64,000 nt of DNA from Kappaphycus alvarezii (lineage: Eukaryota; Rhodophyta; Florideophyceae; Gigartinales; Solieriaceae): positions 151,899 to 215,898 of the forward strand of contig NADL03000134.1 in assembly GCA_002205965.3 (NCBI GenBank), given 5' to 3'. Below the pieces are notes generated by a model. That model did no database searches. It saw only the letters and a program-made list of their open reading frames with translations, and was not told the origin of the DNA. Below, piece by piece: positions 21,057 to 33,110 of the stretch (its first letter is position 1; each line of letters opens with the position of its first letter). A program made the position numbers and the translations under genes.

Positions 21057-21592
21057 GATTCTGCTGCAGCTGATACACCATTTGTATAAGGGGCTCTAGG
21101 GTGACTTTCGGCTGATCCATAGCTCTTAGGTGCACAAAGGAAGTAAAAGTGCCTGGCCTGGTATGTGAGAGGAGTTTTTGATCTTGGACGTGTACAAGAG
21201 TTGATATTTGTACACGGTTTCTGAAACTGGAGTAGCAAAAAGTCGCTTAGATGGTTCTCGGGCTAATTGCACTCGATATGAAGCCTAAATCAGGCCAATT
21301 TTTTAAAATTACAGCAATCATTATTGAAAAAAGGTGCTTTAATCTGGTGGCTCTCCTCGCATTTTCAAATTCCGGTCCTTCTGACCTAGTGGTTATGTGT
21401 AAGTAGCTACTGGTGAAGTGTTCGCGGGTTCAAATCGGCGAGGAGTTCTTATAAACAGCCTTCTCTGGAGTAAGGATTGAAGCCAGTCACGTCGGGTGCG
21501 TTATTGTAGCCCTTCTTCCGATTCTTGTTTTACGGTGGTTGTCCTATCTAGGTCCTGATGTCGATCTGGACTTATACTTTTAGTTCCTACTA
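21057..21592. other. gypsy-1 leader, no clear gene
   Basis: No protein homology seen. A tRNA-like fragment with CTAGTGGTTATG and GGGTTCAAATCGG (A- and B-box-like) lies at about 21385-21440. The stems do not close, so it is at best a decayed tRNA-derived repeat. Confidence 0.35.
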
Positions 21593-22205
21593 CTAGGATC
21601 TGATGGCATTATAGGAAAGCTTGCTATCAAAGCGGAATCGTGAACGCAATACACAACGGAGTCGATTGAGAAAAGAAATTATTGTTATTTTTCCTTTTTG
21701 TTGCTCAAACGCAAGCTGTACTAAATAAAAGAAAGTTATACTCATGGCCCCTGACTGTGCGTCGATTCTGGGCCCCGTTATGGTGGCGGACAAGGTCTTG
21801 TATACCGAGCACCTCAACATTGCAGTCTTTGCACTTGTACACCTTGCTTGCATGGCAGATGTCACGACGGAACGGAGTTGCTCGAACTACTTAATGCGAC
21901 TGCAATTGACTGGGCAAAGACGGCAACGAAATGCAGAAGACTTCGGATTCTTGTTCATCCAAGGCCTTTTCGAGGCCAGCGAATTCGATGGTTCCACACC
22001 CGTTGAATCGAAACAGAACAGGCGTTTGATAGCACTTGAAGCCTTCTCGAAGGAGACCTTGAACTTTTCGATAGCCTTGACGACTTTGGGACGATTAGAC
22101 GCGACGCGAGGGCTTTCTCGGGACCAAGGGTAAGGACTGAAGACCGGTCGATGGGGATAGGGCAAACGATCGACAAGGGGTGTGAAGCTCCTCAACCATA
22201 ACAAG
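21593..22205 (-). pseudogene. Zinc-finger-like remnant near the gypsy-1 5' end
   Basis: Minus-strand frames contain FRCRLCPVNC (about 21905-21935) and, in another frame, YKCKDCNVEV with a following VRHH (about 21780-21840). The second is a passable C2H2-type finger. The N-terminal part (FEKASSAIKRLF, about 22010-22050) is basic and helical. This could be the start of gag or a captured host fragment. The block is GC-richer than the downstream gag. Confidence in any function is low. Confidence 0.3.
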
Positions 22206-22486
22206 GGACATGCTTCTGGATCTGAAAGTGTTCGGGGTAATACGAGATCATGGCCTGAAAGATGGCGTAGCCCGGTGTATTAGGCTACTCGGGTCTACGT
22301 CGGGCGAAGTATGCGAGCGAGGCTCTCAGGGGCAACGGACGAGGAGCAGTCTTGTGATCTTCTTCCTCGCCAATAGATACGCACTCAAGTTTAGTCTCTG
22401 TTTCCAATCTGTAGCTGAAATAGGTCTAGTAGAGATTTTTATCCCAGCTGTGGGATTGTAAAAAACACAATGAGGCACAAATTACT
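22206..22486. other. gypsy-1 5' untranslated leader
   Basis: Lies between the zinc-finger-like remnant and the primer binding site. No ORF of note on the minus strand. Confidence 0.4.
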
Positions 22487-22499
22487 TGCTATGATACCA
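22487..22499 (-). other. Primer binding site of gypsy-1
   Basis: On minus this reads TGGTATCATAGCA. It matches 11 of 12 bases of the common initiator-tRNA-Met primer site TGGTATCAGAGC and lies 3 bases inside the 5' LTR. It fixes both the LTR edge and the element's direction. Confidence 0.75.
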
Positions 22500-22502
22500 C
22501 TT

Positions 22503-23016
22503 TGTGGACTAATAAGCACACACGAGCAGATACAGCTTGCACTGTGGTTGAAAATTTGGTTGAGGCTGGCATGGTTAAACCAGCCGCTCCAAACCAGGGT
22601 TTTTGTAGCCTACAGGCAGCCACATACCAAAGGACATGTAGTCCAACAGTAGCTTATGAAAACGTTTCTCGTAAAAAGCCCTGACGGCATCGTAAGTAGC
22701 GCTTTCAGAATTGTAGTCGGCACGAGTGAAATATCCTGACAATATGTAAGACGTAAATTGATCCAAATTGCATGGGATAGCAAGGCAACCTTTGATTGGT
22801 TAAGTAGAGATAAATATAACAGTGTGTAACTCGCTAGTAGCTATTCTAAGTGTACGAATGGGTCAAGCGCTGTGTTCAGAGCTGTGAGTAAAAGTATGAA
22901 GACATCAAAGTGCCTAGTAGCCCATTTTGTAAGCTTACCGGTGATTTGAATCTAGTGTACAGACATGCAGTAACTCGTTTAAAGCCATAAGGCATGTTAA
23001 GTGAAATACAACACCA
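22503..23016 (-). repeat. 5' LTR of gypsy-1
   Basis: The 514-bp partner of 1815-2333. Long shared blocks include TGTAGTCCAACAGTAGC and CTTTCAGAATTGTAGTCGG. On minus it begins TGGTGTTGTATTTCAC. The full element including the insert spans 1815-23016, or about 7.6 kb without the DNA transposon. Confidence 0.75.
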
Positions 23017-23529
23017 GTACGTAATTTCCTTCAGAATTATTCAATTTATTGTCAACATCATACTGAAGAGAGAATTATCGGCATCTTCATGTCAGCAAGC
23101 CCATAGTTACAGCTCATTATGGTTACCATCTCACCCACATCCAACTTGTAATCGAAGAGAGGCCGAGTCTTGGCCAGCTATTGCAATATTTATGTCTACA
23201 TTTTATATGTCTCAGTTCTGAAGGTACCGGTTTGCAAAAAAAATAGTGTGGATAAAATTTTCTGGAAGAGGGCGTAATTTGGGTACTGTATTTTAATTTT
23301 TATGATTTCAGGTATACAAGAGTGTCAAATTCATGGCATTATTTTTTTCGAAAATCTGCAATAATTGAGGGCAGCAGATGCTAGGCTGCCGAGGTTACTA
23401 AGCTCAATCGTGGGACACTATGTAAGTCAATTCAATTCTGTCACAGCGGTGTTGAGCTGTAAGGATAATCCTTAACATTTCCTTTCAATTAATTTCCTTC
23501 TATTCGAAATCGTCCACAAAATTCCCTTT

Positions 23530-23917
23530 AAAACATTTCATGTTTATTCGGTATGTTTGTTTGAGACTGTAAGGATGGCTGAAAGTCTATGTAAGCTGAG
23601 TAAAGTACATTTTACAGGAGAGAGACAGCTAGTTGGGAGACAAATTCCCACAATTTCAGAGATTGAAAGTTATCTTCTGCTTTCAGAGATTGAAAGTTAT
23701 CTTTCTGCCCAATAAATATTTCTTTGAAGCTATTTTCTGAGTATATGTCTTGGACTCTGTCTTTTCTATACTCACTTTCGGCCCCTTGCTCCCCTTCCTT
23801 ATTCATCCCTTGTCGCTACCAAAACCATATTTCGGTAGCACTCTTGTCGCTTGAAACATACTCTTCTTGGAATAGCGGGCTCTGAGAATATTATCCTCTG
23901 GAGAATTACTCCCAACA
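23530..23917 (+). repeat. Decayed LTR fragment of the gypsy-2 family
   Basis: Plus orientation. It shares GTATGTTTGTTTGAGACT, AAAGTCTAT-TAAGC-GAGTAAA, GTTGG-AGACAA and GGTAGCACT-TTGTCGCTTG with the LTRs at 56706 and 63495 and the solo LTR at 34358. It also carries a private 23-bp direct duplication (TTTCAGAGATTGAAAGTTAT..., 23656-23705). No internal region or partner was found, so it is a solo or truncated LTR. The 500 bases to its left (23017-23529) hold no gene. Confidence 0.65.
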
Positions 23918-26900
23918 AGTACTTAGCTCCTTTCAAGATACATAGAAGACGAAAAGCTTCCAACGTACAAGTATGCTAATTAGCCTATTAAAAAATAATT
24001 CCATACCTACCGCCTTGGGATTTATGTTCCACGGGAAGAGACTGTGTAAAGGTTAATAACATTGAAGATTTGATGGTGTTAAATGATGCATCTATCAATG
24101 AAGAATCATTGAACAATATATGCTCCAGGTTCGACGTGGTCCAAAAATCTCCAACAGAGGTAGATTGTATCAAAATTGTTGCGAACGAGGAAGCAGAGAG
24201 AAAAATAATAATGTTGGCATCAAATTGCAGCTAACCTTACTGACGCTTAAATATTCTCTCGCTTATTACACAGAACCTCTACAAATTCTAAAGAGTTCTC
24301 CATGCTCGGGACCTCACTTTAGCGGTGGATTATAACAAGTCAGAAGGTTTTCTTACCAAAGGGGTTCCTTAATACGAAGAGTACTTCGATGGGCTCATTA
24401 GATATGTGTTCGACCGGTACCGAGAAATATTTTCGAATATGAGCTCCACATAGTATATCACACAGCAGCAGCGGAGCTAAAGTGAATCTTATGCAGCTGA
24501 TGCCACGATAAACAACTCAAGGTGAACTTAACACTGGCTGCACGTATGAAAATTATTTCGCGTCCACGAAGATCAATGTTTGCGCAGTTGATATTGAAGC
24601 AAACACCTTGGCCTGGACGCCCTTCAGAGCCTAGGTAAGTAAGTCTTCCAATGTCACTAGTACGCAATGGTCTGAGAAAGTGGACAGGCGATACGGTCAT
24701 TCATAAATTAATGGGGGGGGCCGAGAGATTCACAGGAGGCTAACGGGTAGAAGAAATCTAAAATTTCGATTCATCCGAATGAGAATGAAAGCGCACTATT
24801 GGAATCATTCCATCTCTTTTTTATCCGAAAAGTGCATTATCATTTGAAACGGGATCTTCTCTAAATAAAGGCCATTTTTGAAGCAAAAGGCTGTGGAAAA
24901 AGAAAAGCCGTGACCAAAATGGGGAAAGAGGGGAGTTTCAATTACTTTACTGAAAATGTGTCCCATAGCCGCACATGGGATGTCAAGGAAATATAAAATG
25001 ACCAAAAGGAGACCGCTCTGAAAAAAACATAAAATGGGTCACATATTAAAGTAAAAGGAGAAATATAGCCTTGCAGAACCAAAAGGCCATTTTCTAGTGT
25101 TAGGTGGAGGCCTGTCGTAATAGAACACCCACGTGCGGCGCTTGGTTGGAAATTTGAGAGAAGGAAACCATCAATCGATCACCTGAAACTTGATAGGTAT
25201 ATCTTATCCGAGAAAAAGACAGACATAAATGGTAACCTTTTTCTACGGTATAGTTTTCAAATGATTTTAGGCCATTACATTGTAAAATTTCTATATTGGA
25301 ATGATATAATGGTGAAAATTACTAAACATCCGGCGAATGAAACATATGATCACTCGTTTTCTTGGATTTAGCTTAGCGGGTCTATGCATAATTCAAACAA
25401 TTTGGGCTGCAAATCTTTCCAGTATCTGAAAATCATAGTGTAGGCACACTTCTATATGAACAGCAAATATACCCTTACAGATCCCCTTTTACATTTCGTT
25501 ATTCTCACGGTCCTAGATTCTATTTCTTTCTATCAGATCTATCTTTGAGTATGTAATTTTCCCGAAAGTACTATAAGCTCGCCCATAGAGTACAACAGCC
25601 TCCCTTTTGCGCTTCTGCTATATTAATCTTTAACATTTTGTCCTCCGTCTTCATCAAAATAGTTTCGATACTAACTAGAAACGTCCAGCTCCTGACATAC
25701 GTTAATCCAATCAGCTGTTATACTTCAGCCCATTCGACATCAACGCAGACTTTGGACATTTCACTTCTAGATTTCACGCTCATTTAACGTATTAATGACC
25801 AAAGTATATGCAGCACTACTTTTATTTACTCGGAAAGATTTTTAAAGTATATGATTATGTTCCCATATATCTAGCTTAATTTAAACTTGCGGTTTACCGT
25901 GTTCTGAAGAACAAAGTTTACATGATATTTGTTTGAACCGATTGTTCGACCGTTCAACCGCGTTATAATAGCAAAAAATGCAAGCTAATTTATAATTATC
26001 ACTCATCACAACTGATGCAAATACTGTTATCCAATCACATCTCGAAAAATCCGGAGAGACTACAGTTTTGACACTCCAAATTCCAGCTTTTTCGTTCTAT
26101 TTTGGAGTTCTAAGTGTGCTCATTGGACAAAGTGGCGATTTAGCTCGCCTCTAACATTTGTATTTGTTACTTTGCTTACATGACTTTTATGAAGTGCAGG
26201 AACGTAGATATTTCTCATGAAATATCCCACTATTTGCAACTATTCTGTCATTTGAGCCCTTGAAATAGCATAAATCCTAGTAATGGATCTAAGTTTTATT
26301 TTTGACTTTCCACTCTGAAATGAATTTGCAGGTGGATGGTTAAGCTTTTTGGCACTTATAACAACTCTTGCAATGTGACACAGCTACGGATTCAACGTTT
26401 TATAGACGTGACCAGTCACTTCTATATTAAGACATAGATAAGTTGGGCGGGTATTCTCTGTCTCATGAAAAAATATGCTGCAGCAAAGTGTTCCTCCAAT
26501 GCAGCGTATATTACGTCTGGACTTGAACCTGATTTGTGATATAATCCTGGTTGGCTTTTTGTCCTTTTCAGATCCTTGAATGTACATAAATGCCCTTTTC
26601 ATCGTCAAATAGCGGTACTGCATCTCTTATCAGTACATCACTCAAATTTACTATGGTTTTACCGATTGTGACCCTCTTTTTCACGTCTTTTATTTGTATT
26701 TTAATATCTTTCGGGTAATCACTAATCAACCGTAAGCTAGGAGGCAATCCTTGACGAGAAACCAGATTCACCTATCTCTAATCACTTTATGTTAATTGCT
26801 TCGAACATCGGTAGATGTATTTAATATGACATTCAGGTTTACAACTCCAAATAGGTTCCAGCCAATCCATACACCTTAACAAAGAAGCCGCCATTTTCCA

Positions 26901-27575
26901 CTGTTTGTAAAACTACCACGTAATATACAGTATATCTTACGTGGACTTGGGCCGGTATTCACACATCGAGTGGTAATAGTAAGCTTTTATTGAATCTAGT
27001 AGAATTTGTTGCATCAAATTTAATCGAAAGCTATCTGTTTGTGAGGAGGATGTTTTAGTAGTACAAAACAACCCCACACCATAGTAATCGCGGACATCTG
27101 AAAGCGGGTATTGATTCCTCAACATGTATAACCTTGATTACGTTATGGGTCCAAAATACCTCGCCAGCCTGTAATCAGTTCACTACTTGAGCCGTGGGAA
27201 AAAATGAAGACAAAGGAAGTATTCCTCTATTGGATGTTAATTCAGAATGTAGGGTATAACGTGTCCGTATTGAAGTTTTTTGCGGCGCTAAGGAAATTTG
27301 CAACTTTATGAAAACTGCGAACCCTCACTGCACAGACACGATCTATTTCAAGAAATTCGAGATGAACTGTGAGAAGGCGTCGAATCTGATCGCTGCAAAC
27401 TCAGAAACAGAGTTTCGATAGATTCATTTCTTGTTTTCGGGAGGCTTTTTCAGGTAGATCTAATTTGTGTTCCAACAGCAAAGACAGCCAAAAAGTTCCC
27501 CGATGCTCAAGCGACTCGATATATGGCTCACAATCAACAGCAATGAAAATCGGCAAAATGAATGACATGACATTT
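23918..27575. other. Long AT-rich stretch with no recognised gene
   Basis: Only short ORFs occur. The largest, 24458-24700 (minus, 80 codons), has no known motif. From about 27190 the plus strand may carry the start of the copia-2 gag (SVLKFFAALRKFA, about 27262-27300). A short repeat at 26815-26895 recurs at 43018-43100. Confidence 0.45.
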
Positions 27576-27579
27576 TGGA

Positions 27580-27945
27580 TGAGTTATACTTTCATGAAGA
27601 ATGACGTTTACCCTCCATTTTGACAGGATGGCCGCCTTCGTAAACCAACTGAGTAGTATGAGAAGCTCAATTTCGGAAGAGCTCATTATACCGCTTTTAT
27701 AGCATCTATTGAAGCACCTGATCTGGCTGTCATCACAGCAACTATAAAAACACAGACTGATGAAAAGGTTGAACAGTAAACCGTGGCGGTTCGTCTGTTT
27801 GAGGAACGTAGAGATCTGAATTCCAATTTACTGAAACAAGAGTGCGAAATGTCTTCTACTGACAAGAGTAGTCCTAATTACGCAAGGTAGATGCGGAAGA
27901 AGGCCGAGAGGAAGGGAAGGGGTGGCTATGAGCTAGTGTTCAAAG
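27580..27945 (+). pseudogene. copia-2 gag remnant
   Basis: Plus strand, two frames. MAAFVNQLSSMRSS (about 27630-27670) is followed by AHYTAFIASIEAPDLAVITA (about 27683-27745), KVEQ-TVAVRLFEERR (about 27768-27815) and KKAERKGRG (about 27896-27925). This is the order of helices seen in copia UBN2/retrotran_gag domains, followed by a basic region. An internal stop (TAA in KVEQ-TVAV) and a frame change show decay. The zinc knuckle is not clearly preserved downstream before repeat unit 1 interrupts at 28160. Confidence 0.55.
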
Positions 27946-28159
27946 AACGCATTGGTACAAAGCAGTAGAGATGGAGGAAATTTCGAAGAACTTTGTGACG
28001 CCTGCTTTGCCTGTCATCGTACTTGGAGTCTGAGCATGTTTTCGATCGGATCCAGAACTGGATCGATTAGGTGGAACAGCGAGAGCAGATCGGGAACCGC
28101 GATTGCCCCCAGAAAATTGTGATACAGAGAAGAGGTCGACAGCAGTTTTCCAAGCATAG

Positions 28160-29127
28160 TGTAGTGCAATGGGCATTCACACTGTACTGCCATCGGCAGA
28201 GCTGATTTTAGTGATCTTTTTTTGATCTGGTTCACTGCTAACCAGCGGGCACTGTACAGTACAATAAGGGCAATTTCTTTTCGCCCACTATTATTTTGAT
28301 ACTGTATACCCACCCGATGGGCTTGAGTGCTTGCAATCTGGACCACTCGGCCCCCAAATTGGACCTGATATTTTCGCAGGTGAAAGGTAACTATTGGGCC
28401 AAGTGTCGAATTTACTGATCTCTAACTTGATCTCCCTAAATTCACTCACCCCCCCCATCGCAGATAACCCTAGCCTACCCAACTAGTATTTAACCTACCT
28501 GGCCACTAGGCCCAAGAGTAAACAGCCACCCCGGTGTTGGCTCTGAACTTGACTCCTACTTCTGCCTTTTGCAGAAACCTACCAACGGCAACTTTGGTTA
28601 TAACCACGTTTATCCGCCCAGGTTCCCCATTTCTATTTCCCCCCTCTCTATCCAATATTACAATACCCCTTGTCGTTTGTTTGTGATATTACTCACGCTT
28701 GGCGCCCCGGACTCCGGCGTCTATATACAAAAGTAAACTTCAAGGTTGTCGCTGGTGATAACATCCTTATCTCCAAAGAGATATTCAGCACAGCTGACCA
28801 CACTACTACCTCTTCTTTGTCCAGTGTTACATCCCTGGTGTATAAGATTCTTTGGAATCGATCCCTATCAAGGTTCTAGCATTCCGCGGACACGGCCCGG
28901 CCTTACAACCCGGAGGACAGATACCGTTCAGCAATCCAAGGAATTAACCCCGCTTCCAACTCCATTTCTCCGCCGTCGGCGAGCTGTGCTACTGCATCGC
29001 AGGTGCTTAAAGAGAAAGAGGGACAGCGAACACCCTGTGGGTCTTCGTATGTGTGTGTTGGGTTTCTCATTGTCTGACGGTGTTCCGTTCCCAGACGAAA
29101 GAACTGCGCACCGCGTATTGCATTACA
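28160..29127 (+). repeat. Repeat unit 1 (TGTAGTGCAA ends), plus orientation
   Basis: About 970 bp that match the reverse complement of 31871-32869 along their length. Shared blocks include CCAAATTGGACCTGATAT, CCGGACTCCGGCGTCTA, CCAATATTACAATAC and GAACACCCTGTGGGT-like segments. Its ends are TGTAGTGCAA and TTGCATTACA, a 10-bp inverted repeat. The terminal TG...CA also allows an LTR reading. The plus ORF 28746-29171 is not recognisable as a protein. Confidence 0.65.
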
Positions 29128-31002
29128 CAAGGATGCCAATATATGCCAAGGTGCGTTCGGTAGAGCAGTGAAAGTGAAACAAGAAGATTTGGAGCGCACC
29201 AAGTGGACGAGCCCAGTCCGCGGCGTCGGCGCGGAGAATCATGCAATCGAATGTGGAAGCGTGGAGTCCTGAGGTGATGGTAGACTGGAGTCTTTCACGT
29301 GGAACAGGGGACGGGCAGCGCTTAAAGGTTGCAATGGGGTTCAATGAAGAAGAGAAGAAGGGATACAGGGAATAAAATAGCGATATGATGACCATGGACT
29401 CATCTAAGCGGGAATCATTGGAGAAATGGAGAAGGATAAACAGGATTGGGAATTAACTGATGAGAGAAGCTTTTTACACAACTTTGACGTGAGCAGCAGT
29501 CTAGAAGAACCCAATAACACTATAAGAAATTGGAATAGAGGCCTGGATCCAAGGACGGCAGTGACAGAGGCCTTGCAGCTGCTGGATTGCTCCCCTCTGT
29601 TTCTCAACAAAATCTAGTGTCATAGATTAGGTATGGGAAAGTGTCCAGAGCAGGTGCAGGGGCTTTCAAGCACCAGCTTACAAGCAATTTAAGTAGAAGG
29701 CCAACCGGGCATCCTTGGTTGCCTAATATGATTGATATCCCGCTTTATGCGAACGAACGAGTCAGTAACATGGGCTTCGGAGCTAATGTAGGATCCCAGA
29801 ACCTTGAAGCCAGGCGGCATCGAAAAGGGTAGCGGTAGAAGGGCAGAAAAGCAAAAGATATGGCGGAGATATGGGTCTTGCTCAGTTGAGCTTGAATCCA
29901 ATCGTTTTCCAAGCGGTGCGGAAGAGTAGAATTTAGTTGACTGCGTCCGTATTAGAAAACAATTTTCCCATCTTCTGCCTATTAAGAATCTAGGAGAGAC
30001 GAAAACCCGCCATGAAAGGACAAGAAAAGCGGCTGTAAGCCAAGGGTAAAAGCAAAACGCCTAACGGTTCGTCTGTTGCCCGAAAATGAACTGAAAATAG
30101 AGAAAAGGACTAAATAAAAGCTCAGTGCTCTCACTGTAACAACAATAGAACCAAAAACAGAAATTGATTTTAATGATCAATCTGTATCTGACCATGAGTT
30201 CAGAACAGACTATGCATCTATAGACGCCTACATTAATACATCATTAAGCACCTCTAAAGAAACATGAGCATTGCGGTTCCCAATCAAAAAGGAGACTTGT
30301 CTACTGATTTATTTCGTAAATACATTGTGCCCCGTGAAAACGACGAAGAAGTTTCAAAAAAAATTCAAACAAAAGTATCAGATTTCGGTTCGATAGGATT
30401 TTGTTTTCCACTTCGGTGCCTAAGTCGGAACAGATAGGCCCATCTGATGGAACTAGTCGGAACAGATAGGCCCATCTGATGGAACTAGTCGGAACAGATA
30501 GGCCCATCTGATGGAAAAAATACTGCCTCTCGGTAAATACTTGAGAAAAAACAAAGCCATCAATACATTAGTTGCCTACTTCCCTGTATGAAAAAAATTA
30601 TTGTTGACAGAGTAAACGCATCACAACGCAAGACGAGCACAGTTCGGAAGTATGAAATACAAAGAAGACCTAGACACGTTCCTTACCTGCATTTTGTTGC
30701 GTCACTGCAATTTAGACACAGTTGATTGAAATAATGAAAACAAGCGCATATCCTAGTCCCATTGAGATCTTAATTTCAGTTCTCGGTAATTACAATTCGA
30801 GTTTCTTATCATTTAGTCTCTCCAATATCAGATTTTTCTATTGAAACCTTGGCCTCCAGGGCTCAGACTCAGTGAAAAGAAACATGCTAAAAGATGAGTT
30901 TCTCTAGTCAGCTTCTTAAAAGAAGGATAATTATGAACCATGAACCACTGGAACGTTTCGAAAATCACATGAAGGCAGTATAACCAAGGCGAGGAAGCCG
31001 GG
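29128..31002. other. Region between the inverted repeat units, no clear gene
   Basis: The ORF 29426-29617 (63 codons, plus) has no recognised domain. Probably copia-2 internal sequence decayed beyond recognition. It contains the 32-bp tandem repeat at 30423-30516. Confidence 0.35.
30423..30516. repeat. 32-bp tandem repeat, 2.9 copies
   Basis: Units start at 30423, 30455 and 30487 and are identical over GTCGGAACAGATAGGCCCAT and CTGATGGAA. There are no spacers, so it is not a CRISPR array. Confidence 0.9.
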
Positions 31003-31160
31003 TCATTTACATGTAGATGTTGCAGGAAAAATCAACAAACCATTTATCTGGGAAAAGTAACAGGATACCATTAATGGTGTAGCAACAAGATATGTATCTT
31101 CAAATCGGTGCGAAAAACTAGATGAGTCTGGTGAGCTGATGTGTTACCGGGGTACTAACG
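31003..31160 (+). pseudogene. copia-2 integrase fragment
   Basis: Plus-strand GHLHVDVAGKINKPFI (about 31007-31055) followed by INGVATRYVSS (about 31070-31102). This matches the start of the copia integrase core, where H-D--GPI with its first catalytic Asp is followed by (I/F)DD-TRY. It is interrupted by stops, and the rest of the integrase is not recognisable. Confidence 0.4.
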
Positions 31161-31774
31161 GTCCGGCAGCAAGTAGAGTACCATGCCATGCCGGAAAAGT
31201 ACAGCACTATATATACTGTACACATTGTATATAAGCTACCGCAAACATCAGGAGGAAGAGAGGAAGTCCATTTATTGTAACAGATAAGCAGCCTGATACC
31301 CAGTCAAATTGTATGTTAGTGTCTATTAACATTTTCGCCTTTCATTTTTGTTAACATGAGCAGTAATATCTTGCATACTTCTGCTATTTCACTACAGCCA
31401 TAAATTTTGTCATTCATGGCTATTGGCTTTAGACCGAAGCTTCAAAACATTGCAAGAGTTTTTTTCTGTGTTGTGATGCCCGTAATAAATTGTTACAGCT
31501 GAACGTTCAGTTCCGTTTCTTCATAGGTAGCACCGAAAGTATGGTACTTCATGAATTCTTCCAGAAATAGGCTTCCGAAATAGTACATAAGAGAGTAAAT
31601 CTCACTTACTTGGTTCGAAAGTAATAGGAAGAAGGAGCTTAGTTTGTACAGAGTCAATTCAGGAATATAGACCTTCACAGAGAAGTTCAATCAAGCCATT
31701 CACTCCCAACAAGATCAGTGAGCCTTGCTTGACGAAGAATCAAGTTCGAACATTTGATACTGCAGAAAAGGCTA

Positions 31775-33110
31775 GTCGTTCAAATATTGAGCATAGCAAA
31801 TAGTCGTAATGAAAAGAATAAAAACCCTAAACAAAGTTGGCAGACAAATTCAATTCCAGTCGCAAATAGTTGTAGTGCAATGCGCAGTGCGTAGTTCTTC
31901 TCGTCTAGGAACGTAATTAAGTCAGGAAATGGGAAAACCAACACACACGCTCCAAGACCCACAGGGTGATTGCTGCCCCTCTTCTCTTTAATCACCCTGC
32001 AATGCAGTAGCACAGCTCGCCGATGGCGAGGAGAAGGGGTTGCGAGAGCAGGGGTGATTCCTTGGACTGCTGGTCGGTATACTTGTCCTCCAGGTTTTAA
32101 GGCCGGACTTGGTCCGCGGAATGCTAGAACTCTGATAAGATCGATTCAAAGGAACGGTAGACACCAAGGGTGTAATACTGGACAAAGAAGATAAAGTAGT
32201 GTGTCAGCAGTGCTGAATATCTCCTTTGGAGATAAGGGTGTTGTCACCAACGAGAACCTTGAAGTTCTTAATTGTATGTAGACGCCGGAGTCCGGGGATC
32301 CAAGTTTGAGTAAATATCACAAAGAAAAAACAAAAGGAGTATTGTAATATTGGATAGAGAGGAGGGTAAATAAAATGGAGGATCCGGCCCAATAGTCGTG
32401 GCTATAGCCAAAGTTGCCGCTGCCAAGGTTTCTGGAAAAGCGTAAGTTGGGAGTAAAGTTCATAGCCAACACTGGGCGGGGTGGCTGTTTAATCTGGGAC
32501 TCTAGTGTCCAGGTAGGTATAAATACTAGTTAGCTAGGTTAGGGTTATCTACGACGGCGGGGTAAGCAAAGTTAAGGTCAGCCAAGTAATGGAGATCCAA
32601 GTTAGAATTAAGTAAAGTAGACACTTGGTCCAATAGGTGCCTTTCACTTACGAACATATCAGGTCCAATTTGGGCGCCGAGTGATCCGGACTAGAAGCCC
32701 ACAAACCCTCATATGGTTATGCGGTGCCGAGAGTAATAATAGGCGACATGCGAAAATTGCCCTTAATGCACAGTATAGTGCCTGCTGGTTAGCAGTGAAT
32801 AATATCAAAAATGATCACCGAAATTAGCTCTGTCGGTGTCATTACAGTTTGAGTGCCAGTTGCACTACAACAGTTAGGAAGTTGAGAGTCAACTTCAAAC
32901 CCAAGAACCTTTTTTCTTAAGCCAGTCTCAGAACATAGCTGAATAGCCTGCTTATTTACAGTTGGCTACTAGAAGTCATCAAGCTTTCACGCCCACCCAT
33001 CTCCATTGCCCGGTAACGTCTACTGTAGCACTTTAGTCGCTCGCAAAATCTCTCATCTCGGGTAGGTGGTGGTTACCCTTTCCGTTGGGGCCATTTTACC
33101 ATATCAGAAG
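31775..33110 (+). repeat. Decayed gypsy-2-type LTR interrupted by repeat unit 2
   Basis: 31820-31870 contains AAGTTGGCAGACAA and 32872-33110 contains GAAGTTGAGAGTCAACTTC, CCCAAGAAC and GTAGCACTTTAGTCGCT. These are adjacent segments of the gypsy-2 LTR family (compare 35470-35700). Joining the two halves across the insertion gives a normal LTR sequence, so repeat unit 2 inserted into it. The remainder to 33460 carries no gene. Confidence 0.6.
31871..32869 (-). repeat. Repeat unit 2 (TGTAGTGCAA ends), minus orientation
   Basis: A 999-bp reverse-oriented copy of unit 1. It is bounded by TGTAGTGCAA and TTGCACTACA, a perfect 10-bp inverted repeat. Flanks ATAGT (31866-31870) and ACAGT (32870-32874) look like a 5-bp duplication with one change. 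This agrees with the interrupted LTR around it and defines the unit ends. Confidence 0.7.

Noticed and set aside
30423-30516. Possible CRISPR-like array
   Set aside because: Repeats are directly adjacent without spacers, there are fewer than three full units, and no cas genes exist in this eukaryotic context.
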